DNA of 64,000 nucleotides from Jaapia argillacea MUCL 33604. Lineage: Eukaryota; Basidiomycota; Agaricomycetes; Jaapiales; Jaapiaceae. Below, in pieces: positions 13,984 through 24,679 of this stretch. The notes beneath the pieces are model-generated. The model worked only from the letters and a program-made list of their open reading frames with translations, did not search any database and was not told where the DNA came from. The stretch covers positions 872,869 to 936,868 of the forward strand of contig KL197716.1 in the NCBI GenBank assembly GCA_000697665.1, given 5' to 3'. The position numbers and the translations under genes were made by a program. Position 1 is the stretch's first letter; each line of letters begins with the position of its first letter.

Positions 13984-14177
13984 AGATTGGAGAGGTTGAT
14001 CACATGCGGAGCGGGATTCAACGAAGATGTCTTCATTTGCGATGGGACAAGACGGCTACGATATCATTATGGATCACGAACATGATTGTGAACGATGCAT
14101 TTGCTACTGATGTGATAATTACGAGTCTCTACTATATTGCATTACTTTACAAGACGGCCAAGAATTGGGTGAATGTG
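13984..14177. other. 3' region between convergent genes
   Basis: A short A/T-richer spacer between the oxalate decarboxylase stop and the stop of the minus-strand 1300-residue gene. No feature is seen. Confidence 0.5.
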
Positions 14178-17100
14178 TTATCGCTGAGCAAGCCGCAAGA
14201 GGGATCCAGCGTATTGATACAACGAGAATGTAGATGCGGCAGGACAATCCGCAAGTTCCACGCGACTCGGAATAGGCTGGTGGTGTTCTGGGAGGCTGAC
14301 GGATCTCGAAAAGTGAAGCGTGGTGGAGTTATAGTTGGAAGAAGTGGGCTGAACGGAGGCTTGGGATAAAGGGGCCACGTGGTCAGATCCTGCCACCTTC
14401 CCGCCACAGCTGCACCGTGAACAAGCGTCCAATGGTTCCGTTTGAACTCCCATCTCGCGCGTGGGCACCGAGTGTCTTGGCGGAGGATTTTTGGCGAGCT
14501 CTGACTCGAGAGATTGCGTAGGAGAATGATAGAGTCTCCCGCTTCCTTGTGCTGAACTATTTCGGGGATTACGAGATGGAATTGGCAAGTCGAATGAATG
14601 GGGTTCGATGAGAAGAAATTTGGAAATGTCTGGATCGTCCAAGAAGCTGGGAGTTTCAATAATGGTGGGTAGTGGGATATAAGTAGTCGCTGAAACAACC
14701 CCGTCGTGCGAAGGAGGAAGAGATTCGGCGGGAGGATCAATCGCAGGTTCGGGTTCGGGAATAGCGAGAATATTGAGTGTGATATGATCTGCGATATCAA
14801 GGCTAACAATAGTCTCCACCTTATCGGGCTGATCGGTCCGAGTGCTGGCATGTTCGGGCGGCACACGAACAACCCCTGCACGAGGAGAAGGGGCCTCTTC
14901 AAATGGCACCTCGGATTGATGATGGAGTTGACGAGGGTCAGGAGAAGGTGCTCTGCGCTCTGGCTCGTTCAAAGTGAGGAGACCGATGTCATCATCCCAT
15001 TCATCGTCTGAACCAGGCAAAGGGATTTGAGCTGGATCAACAGTGCCGGCTAATTTCTCCAAACCCGCTGCTTCAGGTACGAGGGAGGATGAATTGCACG
15101 AATCAACATCCCAGTCATCGTCCGAGTCGGGCAATGGGATGCCCAATGGGTCGAGATCGAGGGGGCCTGGTACTCCTCCAGCTTCGTCAGACGCACCGTC
15201 AGGAGCAAGTATGTCCGAGTCACGGAGGTCGTCATCACATAGATCCGACCCAGGTAGCGGAATCTGGGACGGTTCGACGAGGGCTGCCGTAGGGGCGACA
15301 TTTGTGACGGGCTGCGACGAGATTGCAGACAAAGGCGGGCAAGGTTGGGGTTCTCGGTACGGAGGAGACCAGCCTTCAATCTGATTCCCGGGATCTGGGG
15401 ATATCGACACCAACTGGTCCTCATGGAGAACGGTGGCGATATTGGTGCTGAGCCCCGCATTGGTGTCTAGGATCATAGAATTACTAAGAATGGGCGAGTC
15501 GCTAGATTCGGAAGGACGAGTGGCAGCGACGATCCCTCGCACAAGGCTCTCTAGAGGTAGAGTCAATAGGCTGCTCGGTATTGGCGATGCGAATGGGTCG
15601 GCGGGATTTGGAATACGATCATCGGCCGACACCAATTCTACGAGGAGCTGATTGAAAACCGTAGCGGCGCCTCCCACTAAAGGCATCGTCAGAGCACCCA
15701 AAGCTGCGAACACTCCGCCTTCCCCGGGGTGACCACTGCACACTTCCTTCGACTCTACGAGGGGAGCATTTCTCGCTATGGAAGACGCAGAGATGATGAC
15801 AGATTCCTCTCCGAAATCCCCACGTTCTCTTTCGGTAGTCTGGTCGACTATGGGCGTGGATTCGCTAAGAGTGTCGGGTGCAACATCCGTAGCCTCAGAG
15901 ACCTGGGCTAGCGTGTCAGGGAGGTCAGGAGGAGTGATAGCTGCGGGATCCTGAAGGGAATGGACAGGTACGGTTTCGAGAACGGGAGAGCTGGGTGGGA
16001 GAGCATGGTCTTCGAGCAAGACTGTGGATACGTTCTCGCCCCCAACTTCCTCGGTGTTGAGCTCTTGGCGAAGTAGAGTGACGGATGGGGTAGCAAACGT
16101 GCCGCCTTCGTCGCCTACGCGAGCCAAAGGTGACAGCAACTCAACCAACTCCTCTCGCAACTGCTCGGGAAGTGGTGTCAAATCTGTACAAATCCCGGCG
16201 TCGTCGGGTGAAGGAGATAGCACGCCCAACAGCTCGTCTCGCAAAGACTCTGGCATGGGCAAAAGATCTGTACAAATCGTCATCGCGGGAGTGGGGAAGG
16301 GCGGCTGTCGAACCACATCGATAGGCTGATGAGATGCTCCCAGAACTGTCTCCGCGATAGTACCATCACTGGCGATAAGGACCTCTGATTCGCTGGGAGC
16401 TACAAACTCCTCCGTTCGCGCCAAAGATTGAGAATTGGGACATATGGCTTGTCCAGCATCCTCCTCGTCCTCCTCGTCCTCCTCAGCTCCAAGAGCGATG
16501 ATCAGGTCCATACGCATCGGCTCTGACATCGGCTCCGCTACCGAAACCACAACCACCCCAGACACTGAAAGAGAAGTAGGTTTCTCGTCGAGGGAGGGGG
16601 AGGAATCATCCCCATCGAGGGAGGCAGAATCGTCGACCTGAAGCTGATCTCCAACAGCAGGTTCGTCAGAAGGTACCGTATGTTCACGGATGGGAGATTC
16701 CAATGGGGGTAAAGATGGGGGATCAGAATCAGGGTCGAGTGGATTATCGTCGAAAACCTCCACATCCGCGGCAAGCTCACCAAGAGCCGTTATCACTTCC
16801 TCCTCCAAACCCGCCGGCATGTGAAGAATAACAGCGCTAGGCACATTGGTGGAAGATAATGGGGCACCTTCTACCGCCCATGGGTTGCCGAAAAGGTTGG
16901 TCTCGTCCCGCGACGCCTCGACAATGAAACCTGTCGAAGGCTGGACTTCATTCAGGGAAGGAGCCAACTCGGGACCGCCTCCGTCCGCTATGTGAGGGCC
17001 ACCCTCCACGACCAACGTACTATCAACTGGGTCGACCAGCGACTCAACCGATGATGGATATGCCGAGGGGAGTGAAGAGCCGATATCGGGAGACATGGCA

Positions 17101-18199
17101 GTCGGCGTAGAATTATCCTCCGAGTCCATATCCCCGAGGGTCAAGTTAATAGTTGATAAAGATATCGAAGAAGTATCATCCCTAAACTCTGCAGCTGATA
17201 GATCCGACTCGTGATCTTTCGTTCGATCGTGATTCCGATCGTTCAGTTGCAAAGCAGAGGAGGAAGCAAAAGAAGGTGAAGTGAGATTTTGATTAGAATG
17301 GGAGAGGTGAGAGGTTGGTGTACCTGATCTGGATATGCTGCTGGTGGTGTTCGAAGGGAAATGGGAAACGATGGAGAAGAGGGATTGGTATGGAGGTTGG
17401 GGCTCGCTGTCTTCGAGGGAGAAATCGAAGACGTAGTCATCTTCGACGATGGGTGAAGATTGCGGCGGTTGGACGGCAAGGGGAGAGGGACTGGAGCTCA
17501 GCCAGGATGCAATCTCGTGGACGCGAGGCATACGAGAGGGGGTGCGAGGACTGGCAACGTCATTCTCACGAAAATGTTGGCAGAAGGAGGTAAGCATATT
17601 TCGAGTCGACTCGATGCATGGGCTCGATAAGCTGCAAGGAAAGGAAAGAAAATGTCAATAGAGTTGGCGCGAAATGAAACAAGGGAAGGATATCACCTCA
17701 ATTGTTCTACATCTTCCTCGGTCAACGATGACAAAACTTCACCCGATAGGCGGTTAGCCACAATGAACTCAGCTACCGCAGGAGCGTCGTGATCCTCGTG
17801 GCGAAGGCCACGAACAGATTTCGCAAGTCTCTGAGGATCCCATGATTTGGGAGCGTCATTCTGATTAGAAGATATCAGGTAAAATCAAGGCAGATCAGGT
17901 GGCGGGGGACGCACGACAGAGTTAGCGATCCACTTGTTGATTGTGGCGGGGCGGTCAATGTCCCCAAACACAGATGATCGAAGTCGGCGCGTGCGAGGTG
18001 ACTTTGGGGAGAGGACGCCTGAGAATGTTGATATGGGTGAAAGGGAGAGCAGTTGACGTTGGTATGGTGAGCGCCCGTCGTGGAGATAAGAGGCTCGCGG
18101 GGTGCTGGCCGTTGGGCTGCGTAAGAAAGATAACTGTGGCGAGTCCATGGGGTGAATATGGGACAGTGCGGGCGTGTGCATTGACGTAGCAGTGGCCAT
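14178..18199 (-). CDS. large disordered acidic protein with an N-terminal SAM-like segment
   Basis: Exons 18199-17915, 17860-17697 and 17631-14178 give 1300 residues. Residues ~96-155 (WDPQRLAKSV ... FIVANRLSGEVLSSLTEEDVEQL) look like a SAM-type helical domain: a W at the start, then the G-x-x-L-x-x-L-T-x-x-D pattern. The remaining ~1150 residues are predicted disordered by eye, very rich in Ser, Pro, Asp and Glu. Short motifs recur. One is ICTDL-x-P-[LM]P-x-x-LR-[DE]EL at residues ~600-647. The other is an acidic IPLPGSDDEWDDD-type motif three times at ~935-950, ~979-992 and ~1017-1030. The C-terminal ~100 residues include a Cys cluster (CSRCSCGG). These features suggest a scaffold with repeated partner-binding motifs. 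I do not recognise a named family. The start is the first ATG of an exon whose frame continues without a break. Confidence 0.85.
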
Positions 18200-21161
18200 C
18201 GTGTCAATATGAAGAGCTCAGTGGGATGTGGTGAAGGGTGACGAGTATCAGGGTTGTTTGGAGCGGGATATACCCGAGAGTTGTTAAGATTCTCAAGGGA
18301 AGTCGCGCGCGTACAGCACTTATATCATGCAGATACCTCGAGGCAGGCTCCGGGCCGAGGCTCAGTCTTCAACGTTGAATCAGGACCCGAAAGCTACCAG
18401 TTGCGAACAAGAGTTGCCATTTGAGAGGATTTGGGTTGAAGAATACCAAGTACCTGGAGCTCCTTGAGCCCTCCTTGGGTTAGACAATAGATATCAAAAA
18501 ACGGCGATCTTTAACAAGAGTCGTTATTGTGCGTGTTTGCTGCGTGCATGATCCAAGTTCGGAAACGAAATGAATCACGAGATGTGACACCACAAGTAAA
18601 CGGCATCTGCGAATCCAAGGAGACAAGGGGGGAGATCACAGATATGTCCAGCCCGTGGCAACGACGTGTTGTGGACTCACACGAGCACAAGAGAAGTGAT
18701 AAAAGCAAGGATGCGGAGAGTAAACATGATGGCGAGTTGCGAGGGTGAACAAGGGCATTCGAGTCACGTCCAAATACCTGATCCACGTGGATCATTAATC
18801 CTGCCCTAAACAACCCAAAACCAGAAAGCAGATAAAACTCCGACCAAATTTTTTGTCTTTCCCCGACACCGTTTTTGTCAACGGCGATGTTACCCCCTCT
18901 ATGCAGTGAGTGTTGTTTATTTGTGCCTCGACACGATGATAGCATTCGTTTACCCGAGTGTCGTCGATACACCTAGTTGGCGATGCGATGCTAGGTATTT
19001 TTGTCATAGTTACACTGATCGGTTTCATATTCTCGAGACTTCTGAAACCAGCTAACATGTACCTCCTCACTCAGGTTCTTTTTTCAAGATCACCTTCGAC
19101 CTGCTACGGTACCTCCACGACCGTGAAATGGTGCTCACAACTTGCCAAGTGAGTCTCTTGTCCTGATTGTGCCCCTCTTTACGTCCTCTTTTCGAGATGA
19201 TATCATATCATTCAAACTAGAGTATCTGAGGGTCTTCGACCCAATGCTTTACACTTCTGTCAATCCACTGACCCCTTCCCCGTTGTCAGTAAATGACGAA
19301 CCTTGTTCTAACCACTTCTCCGTCAGATTTCTTGACCGTTCTCCACAACCTCTTAGTTATCCATGCGCCTCGCTTTGAGGTGAGTCAAATTTCTTACCCA
19401 TCGGCTGTGATGATACAATGGAGTTACCGCCTGACCTTCGGGGCTGACGACATATCCAAGGCTGTTATTTTATAACTCTGAGCCTCCTCGTTGAAGTTGT
19501 TGTGAACTTGAACTTACGACCCTTCTCTTAGGTGCAGCCTTCCTCTCCGACAAGTCCCCACTGAGGGTCGCCAGCGTCGGCACGAGTAGATGGAATCTTT
19601 AGTCCGTGAGTCTATTCCCATCTCGATTTCTATGATGCTTTCATCACGACGGTCTTCGTACCTACATGCCGAAAATGCCCGCCACAGCTCAATTATTCGG
19701 GCACCCCCTTCTGATCTTCTTCCACCTCCCGGCTGTTTAAACTCCATACTTACCACCATTTTCAGGGCCAATGTTATTGGGAATTGTCGTGTTCGAGGCT
19801 CAGGATTCACCAGGATATTGGTTAGTCCCTTCTCACCATCACCCCCATCACTTTTCACCGTGTCTTGTCGACACTCTTTTCAACGATGAAAACCATTTTA
19901 AAAATAATCAACTAGAAGCTGTTTCTGAGCTTCGGCCCTGATTGTAACCTGCTGGCTGACGCTTTGTGTTCTCCGATTTTCAGTATTTCTCGCTGCCCTT
20001 TTACTGATCACCCTCCCTATAGATCTTGAGGAATCGTAAAGCCTTGCTAAACGTTAGGCTGACGGTTCGTGGAGTTGGATCATCTGTGCTTGGTGTCAAT
20101 TGGAATTTTCGCCGTAGCTCTGACTGTTCTGTTTTGTTGTAGGTAGTGCGAATCTGAATAAATCGTGTTTTGATTCATTGAATTCTTGATCCAATGGACC
20201 CTGTGACTCGGATTGCAAAATTTTATGTTGTTGATCTCAAAGCAGCCTTAACAAAGTTGACACCCGACATCCGCGGATTTATTACATAAGTAGGAAATGT
20301 ACGACGTTAACGTCTACAGTGCTCCACGTTTGATGTGAGGGCATCTTGGCCACCGGCAGTTCCACATGAGTCGGGGCCTATCGATCTACTAGTATCTGGC
20401 CCTCTTTTGTGTCGACATTACTCACGAACGCCCGTGCCCACACCACATCACGGGCTATGTGGTTCCTGGAAGGTACCGCAGACCCAAGTGAGTTCTTCTC
20501 GGACCACTGAGCACAATTACCTTCCCAAGGCACGGTCCTTTCTACTGTACTCCAACAGTACTCCGTTGAAATTTGACTTTTTGTGGCATTCTTAGGGTTA
20601 GGAGAACCCGAGGGGCTGTTATTCCCGCCCCCAAATCCGGATGTTGGCTTCATCCCAAAACCAAAACCAAAGGTCATCGTCTGATCTTCCACGGCCGTTC
20701 TTATTGATGAAGAAGGCAGCCTTATTCGTCAGCCTCGCCCAACGTTCCTAGTCGGTCAATCCACTTTTTCTCTGGTCTCACATTCACCGTGGATTTGAAG
20801 GTTGACCAGTCCGAGGCTTCGCATATTTATTTTGTCGGGTCTGTCGACAACATCCAGGTGGTCAGACGATGAGTTCCGGCCTACACAATCTGCCAGTCAC
20901 GGGTGAGTCAAAATCTTGTCGAACGGCTCTCGGCAGGGCTAACTCCGACACAAAAGGCACCACGCCGCCGTGTGAAGCCATCATGCTCAAAGTAGAGGGA
21001 GACAATAGACCATGTACCTGCCGACAATTCTGCCCGCCGATGGCAAGCCATATGTCGAGATTCGAAGGGGTGACTTGAAGAATATAAATCCTTAAAGGAG
21101 CCTGCGTTCCACTCATATTCCCATCAAACACCATTCCTCAGTGCCGGCACACTAATAAATT
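18200..21161. other. 3 kb gene-poor region, probably with retrotransposon relics
   Basis: The first ~300 bp are the promoter side of the minus-strand gene at 14178-18199. From about 18.5 to 20.7 kb only short frames occur, with no consistent splice pattern. Around 19,946-19,985 the plus strand can read PDCNLLADALC, which resembles the NxxADALSR block at the end of Ty3/gypsy RNase H; this is a weak hint of an eroded element. A minus-strand frame 20692-20378 begins with a Gly/Phe-rich stretch (FGFGFGMKPTSGFGGGNN) but leads nowhere. No LTR pair was found by eye. Confidence 0.35.
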
Positions 21162-21880
21162 ATGGGCAGCATCACAGAGATGGGGTTCAACAACATCAGA
21201 AACAGACCGGTACTTTATTAGATTATTTTCCATGTTTTTCCTCAGGTCAGCTAACGACACCATTCCGCAGCCCACTAGTAGCAAATCTAACAAACACCGT
21301 TTATATCTCGCCTTCTACCACCAAACTTTTGAATGGGATCCTTCAATTCGATTCCGCACAGCTCTCCTCGTCACACCCAAAGATCCAGCTAGCTCAAAAG
21401 GGCAAAGCTGGCGATATCACGTCAACGAAACATTTTATGGAAGGGGCCTCTACCGCTGGGAATACGAGGGCACGCAGGTGAACCTCTTAGGAAGTGACCC
21501 AGCACGGAGATTGGTCGCCTTGGTTCACTTGTCGAAGTTGGACCCGGAAGTGGTTGATGAGGTTGTATTAGCGGCGTTGTTGAGAAACGTGAGGGTTGAT
21601 CCGGAAGGAGGGGACGGAGGAGCGAGGGAATGGATTCGGAATGCTGTTCGAGTGAGTTGTGTCATGTGTGGGCTTGTCGTCTTCATACACTGATAAATTC
21701 TCTCGTCCGTAGTATCTGGTAGAGGAAGAAGTGATCCCACCACTGCCTCTTCGAGCTCAAACTATTTGGCAGAACGGCTACGAGTTTGCCCAACGGGTGG
21801 AGGATCGCGATGAGAGTACTGTGCCGACTTGTGATATTTTTGGGCAGAGACAGAAATCCAATATATTGCGGGGGAGATGA
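21162..21880 (+). CDS. DUF6914-type fungal protein, function unknown
   Basis: Exons 21162-21209, 21271-21651 and 21713-21880 give 198 residues. The core begins KHRLYLAFYHQTFEWDP and continues with RTALLVTPKDP, WRYHVNETF, WEYEG, then a helix-rich part (VVDEVVLAALLRNVRVDP) and a C-terminal W-x-N-G-YEFAQRVEDR. This order (RLYLAFYH, ALLVTPK, YHV-N, WxYE) matches what I know of the fungal DUF6914 family, which is abundant in Agaricomycetes and has no known role. There is no signal peptide or membrane segment, so it is probably cytosolic. The start ATG lies in a short first exon; that exon is supported by clean GTACTT donor and CCGCAG acceptor sites and exact frame. Confidence 0.8.
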
Positions 21881-22317
21881 TTTGTAGGAGTGTTTCGCAG
21901 TCTTTTGATGTTTGTAAGATAGTGTTGGAGGTCCGTGCTGGCCACGAGATTCCATGGCGATATGCGTCTTAAAATCGAGGGAAAGAGCGAGCTACAACTA
22001 CATGTGGCTGAAGCAAAGTCACCGGCGTTGAGAACTTATTTTCGGGCTCTCGTTTCGACGAGCTCGGAGTATACAGCATAGTAGCAAGGTAAGCTTTGAT
22101 CTGAACTCATACGTACTAGTAGTAGGTGCATTAGGAACTTCAACTTGGACTGACACAGATTGGGATGGTTACCATCCACCGTGACTGAAAAGGCATGTAA
22201 GGATCTATCAGAAATACTGCAATGGAGTACATAAGTATTACTACTTGTCCGACGCAGTGGTGGATCTAATCTGTGATAACTGAATAAGCAGCTTCATCTT
22301 CCCAACTCCCTTCGCTC
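21881..22317. other. 3' region between convergent genes
   Basis: 437 bp between the DUF6914-type gene and the minus-strand small secreted protein gene. No coding sequence or structured element is recognised. Confidence 0.5.
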
Positions 22318-22709
22318 TCAAACCTTCATCTTCGGAGGCGTCCCAGGCAGGGGCGAGGCACTCGTGACCGGTGTAATAGTACTCGCCGATTCGGTCCATA
22401 CAACAACCGAAGTGTGGGTTGCGATGCCAGACGAGGTAACGTTGGCTTCGATATAGTTGGTTGCCGTGTGGACTGATGGGGAGGGGGTGGATGAGGCTGA
22501 GGTGTTGGTCGAGGCAGAAGAGTTTAGGGAGGAGGAGGAGGATAATATGGATGACGACGCAGAAGAGGATGAAGAGGGCTATGGAGGGCAGAAGGCAATA
22601 TTAGCCGAGGGATGGATGGTGCGAAAAGAAAGAATGGGCGTACGGGTGCGGCACTCGCTAGGACGATGAGAAGGGTAGCGATAGGGAGGATAGCATCGAA
22701 GAGAATCAT
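22318..22709 (-). CDS. small secreted Ser/Thr-rich protein
   Basis: Exons 22709-22644 and 22578-22318 give 108 residues. The first 22 form a clear signal peptide or anchor (MILFDAILPIATLLIVLASAAP). The intron falls directly after it. The mature part opens with long serine runs (PSSSSSASSS and SSSSSLNSS), then Thr/Ser-rich sequence and a possible folded core of only ~40 residues (NYIEANVTSSGIATHTSVVVW), ending TPPKMKV. The serine/threonine content predicts heavy O-mannosylation, as in cell-wall associated proteins. There are no cysteines, so it is not a typical cysteine-stabilised effector. No family is recognised. The splice sites (ACCC|GTACGC and CCATAG) are good. Confidence 0.6.
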
Positions 22710-24679
22710 GTTGGCGATGAGCGGAATGCGAAGTTGGTACTCGAGACTATGACTGTGGGTTGTTAAGGTGAGGTATTATACCAATGGGTACGTCATGTGC
22801 AGTACAGGTATCTTATACCTCCGAAAAGCCTAGCTGAGGGTTCGACAGGACGACCGAATTAGCTGCATGAAACGATCTAAACAACGGACTTGGACCGATG
22901 GTGACCAAGACCAAGGCTCCTCGTAAATCCTACTATGTCATCGAAGCGCGCTGCGGAATCCGAGAGAACCTAACAAGCAGGATCGATAAGTTTTCACGGA
23001 GAACCTGGGAACGGCAACAAGATTTGCTTCTCCGAGCCCGCACGTTGAATCATTGCATGTTCCAGCGCCGTTTGAGAGAATGTGCATTGCCACTCTCATC
23101 CGGGGATTAGGAAAAATATCGTGGAGAGAACCAGTGATCAGAGGGTGGTGCCGTCATCAGAAAGACTATCGGCTGGCTAGTCCGTCGTGACATGATTCTT
23201 GTGTTAGATGCTCCATCCGCGGAGGTTGCTATGAATCAAATTTAGAGAATGATCATGGCCGGTTCGGCTGGAGGTCTTTTGTGCCGTGAAACAGGGAAAT
23301 ACCTTGCCTGAGCTTGCAAGCAGTACTGTATCAGGGTGGGTGAAAGCCACGTGAAATTTGTGACGCAGACCGCCTTTCGTCCAGGAAATATAATTCAGCG
23401 ATGAATGGATGAGATGTATATTCGCGCAATAGTGGTAGCTAGAGCCGAGTGTGCCACACCGAACGGAGGAGCACTCGTGATGAGGTCTCCCCAAGTTACC
23501 AGGCACAGCCACAATGTTGCTCAGGCTCGGAAGCATTTGCTCTCGGAGTTCTAAGCGCCTCTCTATTCATCTCATCTCCAGCAAGTCAGTTAGAATGGGA
23601 ACAAACTGCAACTTCCCCTTCAAGACCGCATATGCTGCCACCCACCCAAATGTTGCCTCTTTCGAGTTACTTATCGCCGTTTCATCGATGCCGCTTTCTA
23701 CTGGCAACTTTATTGGTGGGAGGGGCTATTGCTGGTTGGGTCTGCTCCTGCGAGATTTGGCCATCCTTGTTTCACGGACGTGTCGCATCCTCCTCGCAAC
23801 CCAAAATAGCTCACGGCACCCCTGTAGGCGCCAATACCACTGCCCAATGGCTCCAACGGATACCGTCGTTGGCCGATTGTATTTTGCTACGGAAATGGAT
23901 CTTCCCCATTTGTTAGCGTGTTGACTTTACCGCCTTGCTTGACAACAAAGTTTCGCATTTCCGATGGTTCTCTCAGGTCGACCATCATTGATCAAGACAA
24001 CCTCCACAGTCTTTGCGTTGCGCCAGAATCCGTCTCTGCCACCTGGAAGTCGGACTGCCTCTAAAATGCGAGTTGTTCGTCCATCCTGTCTTGCCGAGGT
24101 TCACCGGATCAGAGGAAGACCATCACAACCCTCGATGAAGTCAGGAACTCAGCCACGCCGAATGTCCTCGCCGCTTGCGATGATTCTTTATGGCTCCTTC
24201 GTTTTCAACTGTGGATAGATGTCGCTCACCCCCGCCGTTGATTATGTCATCTGGATCTAGTCCTTTGTCTCGCTCCACCCACTCCTTTGCTCTGCGCTTT
24301 CCCTCTGATCGCCTCCTCGGGTCAATGTTTCAGGGGCTTTTGCTGAAGGGATTGGCTCACCCGCGAAAGCAAAGGTTTTCCCCAAGGGGTAGGCGGCAGT
24401 GCCTTCTCACAGCGACGGCACCGACCTATCTCGTGATACCTGAGATACGGAGCCATTTCCATGGCCGATGGATTGCTACTCACAGAATAGGGAACTCAGC
24501 TAACTGCACTGTTGTGCTGACACGGAAACTCGAAACCGGGCCAAGTGATACGAGGGTAGCAATCATATAAGATGGAGAATGCAAGAAACACGACCTCTCC
24601 ATTCCACACTCCTCCACCTCTTCGGGAGAACATACCAGTCTGACCATCAGATTCGACACAATCTCGCACTCAGGCTATC
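22710..24679. other. 2 kb gene-poor region upstream of the laccase gene
   Basis: Several plus-strand frames of 60-155 codons (22898-23110, 23449-23916, 23514-23924, 24190-24570) overlap in different phases. None carries a family motif, and splicing them together gives no sensible protein. The frame 23449-23916 has one hydrophobic patch (FLLATLLVGGAIAGWVC) that could be chance. The last few hundred bases must hold the laccase promoter. Confidence 0.4.
24566..24571 (+). promoter_or_regulatory. TATA-like box of the laccase gene
   Basis: TATAAG in the context CATATAAGATGG lies 114 bp upstream of the laccase ATG, followed by a C/T-rich stretch. Position and sequence are compatible with a core promoter. 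No proven metal- or xenobiotic-response element is claimed. Confidence 0.4.

Noticed and set aside
14706-17661. Long plus-strand open frames opposite the 1300-residue gene
   Set aside because: They are shadows of a long, G+C-rich coding exon on the other strand; they lack domains and splice logic.
18511-18972. 153-codon minus-strand frame upstream of the 1300-residue gene
   Set aside because: Contains one hydrophobic patch but no recognisable domain and no plausible splice partners.
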